In this document: positions 15,552 through 23,230 of the stretch, in pieces
Layout of the letters: every line of letters starts with the position of its first letter
Position numbering within the stretch: position 1 is the first letter of the stretch
DNA from: Acidobacteria bacterium RIFCSPLOWO2_12_FULL_65_11
Lineage (GTDB): Bacteria; Acidobacteriota; Vicinamibacteria; Vicinamibacterales; CAVVIG01
Reading direction: 5' to 3'
Length of the DNA: 42,317 nucleotides
NCBI GenBank assembly: GCA_001767495.1
Contig: MELA01000098.1
Location: forward strand, 409 to 42,725
Notes under the pieces: model-generated
Told to the model about the DNA's origin: nothing
Seen by the model: only the letters and a program-made list of their open reading frames with translations
The model's database searches: none
Program-made: the position numbers and the translations under genes

Positions 15552-16370
15552 ATGGAGTATTTCGACCAGGTCAACGAAGCGGCTGACGCGATCAAGGCGC
15601 GCGTCCGCGAGGTGCCGTCGATTGGCGTGGTGCTCGGGTCGGGTCTCGGCGGCTTCGCCAGCCGCGTGAGCGACGCGGTCTCACTGTCGTACGACGGGCT
15701 GCCCCACTGGCCCGCCTCGCGCGTCGCCGGCCACGAGGGCCGTCTGGTGGTGGGAAGCGTACGTGGCCGCACGGTCGCCGTGCTGGCCGGCCGCAGCCAC
15801 TTCTACGAGGGCCACGACCTGCGCGCGGTGACGTTCGCCGTTCGCGTCCTGGGCCTGCTCGGGACCAAGGTCCTCATGCTCACCAACGCGGCCGGCGGGA
15901 TTAACACGGAATTGGCCCGCGGGGATCTGATGGTGGTCGACGATCACATCAACCTGATGGGAGGCAATCCACTCGTCGGGTCCAACGATGACCGCTTTGG
16001 CCCGCGTTTTCCCGATATGACAGACGTGTACTCGCCACGGCTGCGCACGATTGCCGATCGAGCGGCCCTCGATGCGAACGTGCCGCTCCGACATGGGGTC
16101 TACGCGGCGCTCACCGGCCCCAGTTACGAAACACCCGCCGAGATCCGATACCTAAGGGTAATTGGCGCCGACGCGGTCGGCATGTCCACGGTGCCCGAGG
16201 CCATCGTCGCGCGTCACATGGGAGTCGAGGTGCTCGCCGTCTCCTGTATCAGCAACATGGCCGCCGGCATCGAGCATCGGAAACTGGACCACACGGAGGT
16301 CGTCGAGACGACCAGGCGCGCTGGCAACAGACTCGCGGCGCTGCTGGAGGGGACGATTGGCCATCTCTGA
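15552..16370 (+). CDS. punA: Purine-nucleoside phosphorylase
   Basis: 272 residues, typical for trimeric PNP, which splits inosine, guanosine and deoxy forms to base and ribose-1-phosphate. Motifs in order: GVVLGSGLGGFASRV (phosphate loop), GRSHFYEGHDLRAVTFAVRV, MLTNAAGGIN, GDLMVVDDHINLMGGNPLVGSN (purine-site Asn near its end), TGPSYETPAEIR, and DAVGMSTVPEAIVARHMG. All expected active-site residues are visible. Its last 14 bases overlap the TTG start of the fused deaminase gene, and a GGAGG for that gene lies within the punA coding end, so the two are coupled. An MTA-type specificity cannot be excluded, but the Asn in the purine loop favours PNP. Confidence 0.93.
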   Translation: MEYFDQVNEAADAIKARVREVPSIGVVLGSGLGGFASRVSDAVSLSYDGLPHWPASRVAGHEGRLVVGSVRGRTVAVLAGRSHFYEGHDLRAVTFAVRVLGLLGTKVLMLTNAAGGINTELARGDLMVVDDHINLMGGNPLVGSNDDRFGPRFPDMTDVYSPRLRTIADRAALDANVPLRHGVYAALTGPSYETPAEIRYLRVIGADAVGMSTVPEAIVARHMGVEVLAVSCISNMAAGIEHRKLDHTEVVETTRRAGNRLAALLEGTIGHL

Positions 16371-17202
16371 GCGTGAACGCCTGTCGGTGGCGCTCGTTGA
16401 CGTTGCCGAAGGCCGGGAAGCGGAGTTCGTCGCGCTCCTGGGCGAGTTCGAGGTGCTCCTGGCCCGCCAGAAGTACGGCCGCTCTGAGACGTTTCGGGAC
16501 GAGGGACGGCCGCGCCGGTTTTACGCCCTGTGGTACTGGACGGATGCCGCGGCGGCCGCGGCGTGCCACGCGGATCCGGCCGTACAAGCGCTGACACGGA
16601 AGCTGTATCGGATCGCCCGCGTCATTCACGTCGTCAATGGCGCGAGGTCAGGGCCCCCCGATGGTCTGCTGCTCGTCGACGAGCGCCGCGGGCGCGCGGA
16701 AGCGGATCGCCGCACCGGCTTCGATCGCCGCCGCCGTGACGTCGGGCGCGCGGAAGGCGAGCGCCGGGCCGGTCGCGATCGTCGACTTGGGCCGACGCGC
16801 CTGCGAGACCGTCCAGGCGAGGTCGACCTGGTGGCCGCCGCCCGCCGGGCGCGCGAGCACGCCGACGCCGCCTTCTCACACTTCAAGGTCGGCGCCGCGC
16901 TCGAGGCTGTCGATGGCACCGTGATCGCGGGTTGCAATATCGAGAACGCGTCGTTCGGCCTCACGGTCTGCGCCGAGCGCGTCGCGATGTTCAAGGCGCT
17001 CTCCGAAGGCCACCGCGCCTTCACGCGCATCGCGATTGTGGCCGACACCGAGGCGCCCACGCCGCCCTGCGGCGCGTGCCGCCAGATCCTCTGGGAATTC
17101 GGCGGCAACCTCGAGGTGCTTCTCGCCAACCTCACCAAGCCCACCGGCACGCATCGGCTGAAGGATCTTCTGCCGCTGCCCTTCGATGCGCGGCTGCTCT
17201 AA
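16357..17202 (+). CDS. Fusion: small alpha/beta-barrel domain, Arg-rich linker, cytidine deaminase
   Basis: About 281 residues. TTG 16357 has GGAGGGG at 16346-16352. Residues ~1-92 resemble an antibiotic-biosynthesis-monooxygenase-like dimeric alpha/beta barrel (VALVDVAEGREAEFVALLGEFE, RRFYALWYWTDAAAAAACH). A strongly basic linker (~95-155) has the repeated motif RRTGFDRR / ERRAGRDRR. The C-terminal ~125 residues are a complete homotetrameric-type cytidine deaminase with GCNIENASFGLTVCAERVA and the zinc pair PPCGACRQ. It should convert cytidine to uridine for the nucleoside phosphorylase upstream. Cdd alone could start at GTG 16831 (AGGCGAGG upstream), so two products are possible. The fusion is unusual for this family; the role of the first domain is unknown. 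Confidence 0.8.
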   Translation: MAISERERLSVALVDVAEGREAEFVALLGEFEVLLARQKYGRSETFRDEGRPRRFYALWYWTDAAAAAACHADPAVQALTRKLYRIARVIHVVNGARSGPPDGLLLVDERRGRAEADRRTGFDRRRRDVGRAEGERRAGRDRRLGPTRLRDRPGEVDLVAAARRAREHADAAFSHFKVGAALEAVDGTVIAGCNIENASFGLTVCAERVAMFKALSEGHRAFTRIAIVADTEAPTPPCGACRQILWEFGGNLEVLLANLTKPTGTHRLKDLLPLPFDARLL

Positions 17203-17208
17203 CCGCCT

Positions 17209-17218
17209 GCCGTAGTGT
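17209..17218 (+). repeat. Left 10-bp target-site duplication of the insertion sequence
   Basis: GCCGTAGTGT directly left of the insertion sequence is repeated exactly at 18697-18706 on its right. It is the start of a GTAGTGTCCGGC palindromic repeat. Confidence 0.93.
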
Positions 17219-18696
17219 CAATGCCTTTCGGAAATTCGGTGACGTGAGAATCCGCTTGTACATTTCGCGAGAAGTCGGTACGTACGCTGGGCATGACACG
17301 CCCTTCCAGACGCCGCTCGGCGGATGGCGCCCGTGCGCCGAATTCTCTCAGAGCCTCGGCAGTACCCGTGGGGTTTCTCGACGCGTGGGGCCAACTCGTG
17401 CGCGGCTGGGAGCTGCCCCCCCTGCCGACTCGTCGGGGGCGCAAGCCTCGGGTCCCGGTGACCGATCTGCTGGCGGGCCTGACGTTTCATGTGCTGAGCG
17501 GGGCGGGCACGCTGGCCGAGCATTTTGGCCAATTGTTCGATCAACCGCTGGCCGACAGTTCGTGGGCCGATCGGCGCGGTCGCCTGCCGTGGGAGGTCTT
17601 TGCCGACTTGATGCGCCGCGTGCTGCGTCCGCGCGCCACGCAAGCCGAGCACCGCGAGGCCTTCTGGCGGGGATGGCGGCTCGTGGCGCTCGATGGGACG
17701 CAATTCAGTCTGATCAACACGCCGCAGGTTGCCGCCGCGATCGACAAAGCCCGTACCCGTCGCGGCCGGGCGGCCTTCGCCAAGATCACGAGTGTCGTGC
17801 TGTTGGAACTGGGCCTGCACAATCCGCTGGCCGCCGCGATCGGCCGCCAGGGCGAGTCGGAGTGGGCGTTGGGCCAAGGCCTGTTGGCGCAGTTGCCCCG
17901 GCGCGCGTTGCTGCTGGCCGACCGTTTGTATGGCGTCGTCGCATTTGCGCGCTTGGCGCAGGCCGCGTGCCGGCGCGTCGGCAGTCACTTCTTGCTGCGC
18001 GCCTCCCGCAGCGTCAAACCCCGTCTGATCAAATCGCTCCGCGATGGCACGCGACTCGTCGGACTCCCCGTACGGCAGCCGAACAATCCGAACCGCGTGA
18101 TCGATTGGATCGAGGTGCGCGAGATTCGCGTCCGCGTCGGGCGGCCGGGCCACCGCGCGTCCGAGCTGCGGCTGTGGACCAGCTTGGTCGACCCCGCCGT
18201 GGCGCCTGCCCTGGAACTCGCGCGAGTGTATGCCAGCCGATGGGAGCACGAACTCTATTTTCGGGATCTCAAGCGCCAACTGCGCAAAACCGAACTGTTA
18301 CAGAGTCATACGGTCGAGACTGGCGCGCAAGAAATCGCGGCCGTCGTCATCGCCAGCGCCTTGCTGGCGACGGAGCGTGCGCGGGCCGCGGCCGGGCAGG
18401 TGCCCGTCTTGCGCGTGAGCTTCCCGAAACTCCTCGATTGGGTGCGCGCGTCGTGGCTCACGCTGACGCAATTCGACGATGTGCTGACCGGTCGCCAGAT
18501 GCAGACCTTTCTGCGCCGGGTCTACACGCAGATGGGACAGTGCGTTACCGCCGAACGGCGACCGCGCAGCTATCCCCGGGCGGTCCGCCAGCCGATTCGG
18601 CGCTGGCCACGCCTGCTGCACAACGCGTCGATCACCGGTCCGTGGCACTTTGAAATCCTGTGACCTCAGGCCACGCGGAATTTCCGAAAGGCATTG
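17219..18696 (+). mobile_element. Complete IS4-family insertion sequence, 1478 bp
   Basis: Perfect 19-bp terminal inverted repeats (CAATGCCTTTCGGAAATTC at 17219-17237 and its complement at 18678-18696) bound one transposase gene. A perfect 10-bp duplication (GCCGTAGTGT) flanks them. Removing the element and one duplicate restores an uninterrupted repeat reading GCCGTAGTGTCCGGCTTCAG. Intact ends, target duplication and open frame point to a fairly recent insertion. It lies between the deaminase gene and mtnA and disrupts no coding sequence. Confidence 0.95.
17293..18663 (+). CDS. IS4-family DDE transposase
   Basis: 456 residues with the DDE fold of IS4-type transposases, which cut and rejoin the element's ends. 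The N-terminal region has TRRGRKPRVPVTDLLAGLTFHVL. The catalytic residues are placed as follows: first Asp in RLVALDGTQFSL (~136), second Asp in LLLADRLYGVV (~215), and Glu in the Y-x-x-R-W-x-x-E motif (YASRWEHELYFRDLK, ~313-327). All three are present and the frame is unbroken, so it is likely active. ATG 17293 lies 55 bp inside the left inverted repeat and the stop is 15 bp before the right one, as expected for a one-gene IS. Confidence 0.95.
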   Translation: MTRPSRRRSADGARAPNSLRASAVPVGFLDAWGQLVRGWELPPLPTRRGRKPRVPVTDLLAGLTFHVLSGAGTLAEHFGQLFDQPLADSSWADRRGRLPWEVFADLMRRVLRPRATQAEHREAFWRGWRLVALDGTQFSLINTPQVAAAIDKARTRRGRAAFAKITSVVLLELGLHNPLAAAIGRQGESEWALGQGLLAQLPRRALLLADRLYGVVAFARLAQAACRRVGSHFLLRASRSVKPRLIKSLRDGTRLVGLPVRQPNNPNRVIDWIEVREIRVRVGRPGHRASELRLWTSLVDPAVAPALELARVYASRWEHELYFRDLKRQLRKTELLQSHTVETGAQEIAAVVIASALLATERARAAAGQVPVLRVSFPKLLDWVRASWLTLTQFDDVLTGRQMQTFLRRVYTQMGQCVTAERRPRSYPRAVRQPIRRWPRLLHNASITGPWHFEIL

Positions 18697-18783
18697 GCCG
18701 TAGTGTCCGGCTTCAGCCCGACGCCACATTCCGTCGCAGTGTAGGTCGTAGTGTCCGTCGTAGTGTCCGGCTTTAGCCGGACC
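18697..18783. repeat. Palindromic repeats right of the IS, including the interrupted copy
   Basis: The interrupted repeat resumes here (core GTCCGGCTTCAGCCCGAC, one mismatch, 18705-18722), followed by partial words (GTAGTGTCCGTCGTAGTGTCC). A second core, GTCCGGCTTTAGCCGGAC, is at 18765-18782. GCCGTAGTGT at 18697-18706 is the right target duplicate. Confidence 0.88.
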
Positions 18784-18806
18784 CTGCATTGTGCAAGAAT
18801 CGCTTC

Positions 18807-19877
18807 ATGCTTCCGACCATCGCCCGCGAAGCCGACGCCATCGTGATGATCGATCAGCGGAAACTCCCCGCTGAAGAGGTCTACGTTCGTTGTTGCACCG
18901 CGGCCGAAGTCGCCCGCGCGATCAAGACGATGGTTATTCGCGGGGCGCCGGCGATTGGCGTGGCGGCGGCCATGGGCATCGCCTTGGGCATGCGGAACAG
19001 CAAGGCGACCGGGACGCAGAAGTTCGCGGCCGAGTTCGCCAAGGCCTGCGACCTGATGGCCGGCACCAGGCCGACCGCCGTCAATTTGTTCTGGGCGATC
19101 GATCGGATGAAGCGGGCCCTCGCGGCTGCCGTGCAGGCCGGCGAGTCGGTGGAGCAGGTCAAGGATCGCCTCGATCGCGAAGCGCAGGCGATTCACGACG
19201 AGGATGTGGCGAGCTGTCGGGCGATGGGCGCGTTTGGCGCCGAGGTCGTGCCCGTGGACGCGCGCATTCTGACACACTGCAACGCCGGGGCGCTCGCGAC
19301 GGCCGGCTACGGCACGGCCCTCGGCGTCATCCGCGGCGCTGTCGAGCAGGGGAAGCGTGTGGTGGTATTCGCCGACGAGACGAGGCCGTTGCTGCAGGGC
19401 GCCCGCCTGACGGCGTGGGAGCTCGTCAAGGACGGCATTCAGACGACCGTCATCACCGACAACATGGCCGGGGCCCTGATGCGCCAGGGCGGCGTCAACT
19501 TCGTCGTTGTCGGCGCCGATCGGATTGCCCGTAACGGCGACACGGCCAACAAGATCGGCACGTACGGCGTGGCGGTGCTCGCCCGCGAGCACAAGATCCC
19601 GTTTTACGTCGCAGCCCCGCTCTCGACGATCGATCTCAACACCCCGGATGGTTCGAGGATTCCAATCGAAGAGCGAAGCGCAAAGGAAGTGACGCACGTC
19701 GGCGGCGCGCAGCTCGCGCCACCGGGCGCGCTCGTCTGGAACCCAGCGTTCGACATCACCCCGCATCACCTCATCACCGGCATCATCACCGAGCGCGGCA
19801 TCTGTCGTCCGCCGTACATCGAATCGCTGGCCCGCGCGTTCGAGGATGAAAAGCGCTACCACGGAGTTCACGGATGA
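18807..19877 (+). CDS. mtnA: S-methyl-5-thioribose-1-phosphate isomerase
   Basis: About 356 residues. It isomerises methylthioribose-1-phosphate to methylthioribulose-1-phosphate in methionine salvage. Family signatures: [14 protein letters not shown] near the start, [54 protein letters not shown] (catalytic Cys), the catalytic Asp in [32 protein letters not shown], and [12 protein letters not shown]. All are intact. ATG 18807 gives the usual N-terminus; GTG 18789 would add six residues. Its neighbour upstream of the IS is a nucleoside-salvage cluster that also yields sugar-1-phosphates, but no other methionine-salvage gene is in the window. Confidence 0.93.
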   Translation: MLPTIAREADAIVMIDQRKLPAEEVYVRCCTAAEVARAIKTMVIRGAPAIGVAAAMGIALGMRNSKATGTQKFAAEFAKACDLMAGTRPTAVNLFWAIDRMKRALAAAVQAGESVEQVKDRLDREAQAIHDEDVASCRAMGAFGAEVVPVDARILTHCNAGALATAGYGTALGVIRGAVEQGKRVVVFADETRPLLQGARLTAWELVKDGIQTTVITDNMAGALMRQGGVNFVVVGADRIARNGDTANKIGTYGVAVLAREHKIPFYVAAPLSTIDLNTPDGSRIPIEERSAKEVTHVGGAQLAPPGALVWNPAFDITPHHLITGIITERGICRPPYIESLARAFEDEKRYHGVHG

Positions 19878-19966
19878 CGAGCGGAGGTCACGGATACTTT
19901 AGTTGTGCTCTCTGTGTCCTCGGTTCGGTTCCGTGTCCTCCGTGGTAGTGCTCTTTGGGCAGCAAC
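19862..19966. repeat. Repeat of the ACGGAGTTCACGGA / TCCGTGTCCTCCGTGG type between mtnA and tsaD
   Basis: CACGGAGTTCACGGA overlaps the mtnA end. The words CTCTGTGTCCTCGG and CCGTGTCCTCCGTGG before tsaD are inverted relatives, so the gap forms a loose hairpin repeat of the same style as 15386-15548. The open frame from 19905 is produced by this repeat. Confidence 0.55.
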
Positions 19967-19967
19967 C

Positions 19968-21044
19968 ATGCTGATTCTCGGCATCGAGACCTCCTGCGAC
20001 GAAACATCGGCCGCCGTCGTCGAAGAAACCGGCGACGCGGCGCGTCCGTGGGCCATCCGGTCCAACGTGATTGCCTCGCAGGTGTCCATCCATCGCGAAT
20101 GGGGCGGCGTCGTCCCCGAGCTGGCCTCGCGCCAGCACATCCGCGACATCTGCGGCGTCGTCGAGCGCGCGTGTGACGAAGCGAAGGCGACGTGGCGCGA
20201 TCTGGGCGCGGTCGCCGTGACCCAGGGCCCGGGGCTCGTGGGATCGCTCTTGGTCGGCGTCGCGTTTGCGAAGGCCGCCGCGGCGGCTGCCGGCCTTCCG
20301 CTGGTGGCCGTGCATCACCTGGCCGGGCACATCGAGTCGCTCGTGCTGGAAAACGGCGAGATGCCGTTGCCGGCCATCGTGCTCGTCGTGTCCGGCGGCC
20401 ATACGAGCCTGTATCTGGTCGATCGTCCGGGCCACTACGAACTGCTGAGCCGCACGCGAGACGATGCGGCGGGTGAGGCGTACGACAAGGTGGCGAAGTT
20501 GCTGGGGCTCGGGTATCCGGGCGGGCCGATCGTCGATCGTCTGGCGCAGAGCGGTAACGATCGCGCCATTGCGCTGCCGACGACGCGGTTGACGCATGCC
20601 GATCGAAACGCGCCCGAGCTCAAGGGCGATCTCGATTTCAGTTTCAGCGGCTTGAAGACCGCCGTGCTGCGCCATGTGCGCGAGCGCGAGAAGGCCCTCA
20701 GTTCCAGCCAGGAGTCACGGCCGCCTTTTTCGGGGCAGGAGGTCGCCGACATCTGTGCGACCTTCCAGCGCGTGGTGGTCACGGTGCTCATCGAACGGTT
20801 GTTTGACGCGGCGCGGCGCTTTCAAGCCAAGAGCGTTGGGATTGCCGGCGGCGTGTCGGCCAACAGTCGGCTGCGTGCTGAGCTGCTCGGTCGTGGCGAG
20901 CGCCGCGAGGTTCCGACGTTCCTGCCGAGCCTCCAGCTTTCGACCGACAACGCCGCGATGATCGCCGCCGCGGGTCTCAGGAAGTTTCGCGCGGGTGTCA
21001 TCGCGCCACCGGATCTCAATGCTGACGCGGCGCTCGTTCTGTAA
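19968..21044 (+). CDS. tsaD: tRNA N6-adenosine threonylcarbamoyltransferase
   Basis: About 358 residues, the standard bacterial TsaD length. With TsaB/TsaE it transfers threonylcarbamoyl to A37 of ANN-decoding tRNAs. Signatures: ILGIETSCDETSAAVVE at the N-terminus, VTQGPGLVGSLLVGVAFAK, the metal-binding VHHLAGHIES, VSGGHTSLYLV, GEAYDKVAKLLGLGYPGGP, the family's SFSGLKTAV, GIAGGVSANSRLR and the C-terminal metal-site region STDNAAMIAAAG. ATG 19968 is chosen because the upstream open frame is repeat-derived. Essential in most bacteria. The neighbours (mtnA, YjbQ, NUDIX) show no obvious pathway link. Confidence 0.96.
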   Translation: MLILGIETSCDETSAAVVEETGDAARPWAIRSNVIASQVSIHREWGGVVPELASRQHIRDICGVVERACDEAKATWRDLGAVAVTQGPGLVGSLLVGVAFAKAAAAAAGLPLVAVHHLAGHIESLVLENGEMPLPAIVLVVSGGHTSLYLVDRPGHYELLSRTRDDAAGEAYDKVAKLLGLGYPGGPIVDRLAQSGNDRAIALPTTRLTHADRNAPELKGDLDFSFSGLKTAVLRHVREREKALSSSQESRPPFSGQEVADICATFQRVVVTVLIERLFDAARRFQAKSVGIAGGVSANSRLRAELLGRGERREVPTFLPSLQLSTDNAAMIAAAGLRKFRAGVIAPPDLNADAALVL

Positions 21045-21113
21045 GGACTCTGTCAGGCGTCGGTGCGTCGGTTCATGTACGCACCTACGAACCTTAGAAC
21101 CTACGCACCGACA
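21045..21113. repeat. GCGTCGGTGCGTCGGTTC...GAACC...CGCACCGAC hairpin repeat
   Basis: Between tsaD and the YjbQ gene, GTCGGTGCGTCGGTTC and, after a short loop, ACGAACC...CTACGCACCGAC are inverted copies. Related words (GCACCTACGAACC) occur near 40882, at the start side of the VWA/LON interval. Confidence 0.65.
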
Positions 21114-21527
21114 ATGATCGTCTTCACCGACTACCTCTGGTTCAACACCAAGAAGCACCAGGAGTTCATCCGCATTACCGACGACATCGCCGCGATCGTG
21201 AGGAAGAGCGGCGTCAAGGAAGGGACCGTGCTCGTCTCGGCCATGCACATCACGGCCGGCGTGTACGTGAACGACTGGGAGAACGGGCTCATCCACGACT
21301 TTCAGGAATGGGTCGAGAAGCTCGCGCCCGCGGGCCTGAACTACCGGCACCATCAGACCGGTGAGGACAACGGGGACGCGCACTTGAAGCGCACGATCAT
21401 GGGCCACCAAGTCACTCTGCCGATCACCGACGGCAAGCTGGATCTCGGTCCGTGGGAGCAGGTCTTTTACGCCGAGTTCGACGGCCAACGGAAGAAGCGA
21501 GTCGTCGTCAAAGTGATGGGGATCTAG
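21114..21527 (+). CDS. YjbQ/UPF0047-family protein (secondary thiamine-phosphate synthase-like)
   Basis: About 137 residues, a complete UPF0047 protein. Family features: [18 protein letters not shown], a substrate-region strand with His, then [44 protein letters not shown] and the C-terminal strand [11 protein letters not shown]. Members have weak thiamine-phosphate synthase activity in vitro, but their main role in cells is not settled, so the name should be taken lightly. ATG 21114 follows the hairpin repeat; the open frame upstream (from 21063) is repeat-derived. The NUDIX gene starts 4 bp after its stop, probably in the same transcript. Confidence 0.9.
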   Translation: MIVFTDYLWFNTKKHQEFIRITDDIAAIVRKSGVKEGTVLVSAMHITAGVYVNDWENGLIHDFQEWVEKLAPAGLNYRHHQTGEDNGDAHLKRTIMGHQVTLPITDGKLDLGPWEQVFYAEFDGQRKKRVVVKVMGI

Positions 21528-21530
21528 AAA

Positions 21531-21995
21531 TTGCAGAATGGCAGGATTGCGGGATTGAAAGACCCCAGAACCTTTCCGGCGCGGCCGATTGTCGGCGTGG
21601 GCGCGGTGATCTTCGACGGCGACCGCGTGCTGCTCGTGAAGCGCGCGCACGAGCCGCTCAAAGGCGACTGGAGCCTGCCCGGGGGCGCAGTGGACGTGGG
21701 CGAGACGCTCGAGCAGGCGGTCGCCCGCGAGGTTAAGGAAGAGACGGGCCTTGACGTTGAGGTTGGTCCAGTCGTCGAGGTCCTCGATCGAATCCACCGC
21801 GACGCGTCCGGTCGCGTCGAGTACCACTTCGTGATCGTCGACTACCTCTGCCGCGTCGTCGGCGGACGGGTGGTCGCCGGGTCGGATGCTGATGAGGTTC
21901 GATGGGTCGACCGCAACAATCTCGCGAGCTGCAACGTTGCCGACCCCGTCGCCCGCGTCATTCAGAAAGCGGCCGCGCTGTCGGACCTGTGTTGA
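21531..21995 (+). CDS. NUDIX hydrolase (MutT family)
   Basis: About 154 residues (146 if TTG 21555 is used). The Nudix box is complete: GGAVDVGETLEQAV then AREVKEETGLDV, with the metal-binding REVKEE glutamates. It is preceded by VGAVIFDGDRVLLVKRAHEPLKGDWSLP and followed by a beta-sheet with WVDRNNLA. Such enzymes cleave nucleoside diphosphates linked to another group; the substrate is not predictable. The form resembles ADP-ribose-pyrophosphatase-like proteins. The first TTG (21531) lies in a TTGCAGAATGGCAGGATTG repeat that also occurs near 30130-30165, so the N-terminus is uncertain. The minus-strand frame that overlaps the gene end is part of the M1 relic's run-on. Confidence 0.88.
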   Translation: MQNGRIAGLKDPRTFPARPIVGVGAVIFDGDRVLLVKRAHEPLKGDWSLPGGAVDVGETLEQAVAREVKEETGLDVEVGPVVEVLDRIHRDASGRVEYHFVIVDYLCRVVGGRVVAGSDADEVRWVDRNNLASCNVADPVARVIQKAAALSDLC

Positions 21996-21998
21996 GAC

Positions 21999-22135
21999 CG
22001 GTTTCATAACCGGAACGGGGCCCGTCGCCGAACAGCCCCACCGGGTGCTCGACCGAAAAACAGCCTGTCACGGGACGCGGCCTCCGCGCCCGGCGGGGCG
22101 CCCCGTTCGGCGCCACCCGCGAGGTTATGAAACCG
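21999..22135. repeat. 137-bp element with perfect 13-bp inverted ends, copy A
   Basis: CGGTTTCATAACC at 21999-22011 and its exact complement at 22123-22135 bound a GC-rich interior sharing words with copy B (34499-34630): ACAGCCC-ACC then GTGCTC, GGCGGG, and CCACCCGC near the right end. It sits four bases after the NUDIX stop and six bases from the end of the M1 peptidase remnant, so it lies between converging genes. It has no coding capacity. It may be a MITE-like element or a structured two-way terminator. Confidence 0.85.
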
Positions 22136-22141
22136 CTTCTA

Positions 22142-22944
22142 CTATTTCTTCGCTGACGTCTTCTCGGACAGCACCCACATGTCGGGATCGAGGCCCACGG
22201 ACTCCGGTAGAGGATGCCGGAGTAGACGGCAAACCCCTCGCTCAGCCACTGGTCGCGATACGAGCGCCAGCCGACGACATTTCCCCACCATTGATGGCTG
22301 GCTTCGTGAGAGAGGAAGCGATAGGTGTTCTTGGTGGCACTGTCGATGTTCGGAACAACGAGCATCGACGCGAAACTCTGTCCGAACCCAAAGGGATGAA
22401 ACGCCGCCCGGAGGATCGGATAGGGATAGGCGCCGAACAGCAGGCGGCTCGCGGGATTCGCGCCTGTTTCCTTCACCATCCGCGTCCCGAACTGTGCCGC
22501 CAGCTCCTGGAGCGCGCGCGGGGCCGCCGGCCCGCCCCGCTGTGCGGCGCCGATGAGATCGGCAGAATCATCGGTGAAGCGCAGCACGGCCGTCGTGAAG
22601 TCTGACTCGAAGGACTCGGTGTTCAGCAGCCGCTGCAGATTCTGACGTTCAAACAGGCTGGGCGGGGGCTCGGCACGGAATCGGCCCTGGCCGACGAAGA
22701 CGGCGCCGGTGACTCTTCCGAGGACGGGTGTCGTGAAGTGGAACGTTCCCGTGAAGGTCATCTCGGCGCGGTCGCGCGTGAGCCGCAGGTTGGACACGGT
22801 CGCGCTACCGCCGTCAAGCAGGAACGCGCGCAGCGCCTCGTACGCCGCCATCGTGTCGGCGGTCGAGGCCGTCTGCGCCCGCGCGGGGGCGGCAAGTGAA
22901 GCGAGGATCCCGAGGAGAACGAAGACCCTGATGGGCTTGGTCAC
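22142..22944 (-). pseudogene. M1-family aminopeptidase-like gene with two internal deletions
   Basis: Read from 22944, a signal peptide (FVLLGILASLAAPARAQ) leads to the ~150-residue N-terminal domain seen in acidobacterial M1 peptidases (VSNLRLTRDRAEMTFTG, RVTGAVFVGQGRF, FTTAVLRFTDDSADLIG). After VKETGANPASRLL it jumps straight to the catalytic region FGAYPYPILRAAF, HEASHQWWG and DQWLSEGFAVYSGILY. This skips the expected beta-domain. After that Tyr the original frame is lost, while another frame gives a typical M1 ending (VGLDPDMWVLSEKTSAKK) stopping at 22142-22144. So the middle of the protein and most of the C-terminal half are gone, the second loss out of frame. The annotated frame runs on to 21958 through the repeat element. 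The family comparison is from memory. Confidence 0.7.
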
Positions 22945-22953
22945 AGTTCCTCC

Positions 22954-23181
22954 TTACCCTGTCCTTCGCCGGACGGCATCCACCGCTTCTTTCCCCTTCG
23001 CCTTCATCTTTTCCAGGAGCCGGTGCGCCCAGACGTACTCGGTGGCGAGGATCGCGAGCGCCGCCATGATCGTCAGGATGCCCTGACCCGGCAGCACGAG
23101 CATCGCGATGCCGGCGACGAGCAGCGTGAAGCCGACGACGATCTTGATGAGGCGCTTGGCGCGTTGCAGGGGGGTCAGCAT
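22954..23181 (-). CDS. Small PGPGW-type transmembrane protein
   Basis: 75 residues. A basic start (MLTPLQRAKRLIK), a first membrane helix (IVVGFTLLVAGIAMLVLP), a short PGQG turn, a second helix (ILTIMAALAILATEYVWA), and a charged tail. This matches the putative transmembrane PGPGW family (PF09656), of unknown role. The longer frame upstream (to 23451) is repeat and shadow; ATG 23181 is the natural start. It lies 9 bp before the M1 remnant, downstream of the amino-acid permease on the same strand and separated from it by a palindromic repeat. Confidence 0.8.
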   Translation of the reverse strand: MLTPLQRAKRLIKIVVGFTLLVAGIAMLVLPGQGILTIMAALAILATEYVWAHRLLEKMKAKGKEAVDAVRRRTG

Positions 23182-23190
23182 TGAGACACG

Positions 23191-23208
23191 GTCCGGCTGA
23201 AGCCGGAC
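23191..23208. repeat. Palindromic repeat core GTCCGGCTGAAGCCGGAC
   Basis: One copy in reverse orientation (followed by ACTAC), between the PGPGW gene and the permease gene. Confidence 0.88.
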
Positions 23209-23230
23209 ACTACGACTGGAAACGACATCG

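Noticed and set aside
16648-16860. Minus-strand frame resembling a glyoxalase/VOC end (FRAPDVTAAAIEAGAAI) opposite the deaminase linker.
   Set aside because: Too short, without metal ligands, and the plus strand has a continuous frame with a good start. Still, the linker region is where this would need a second look.
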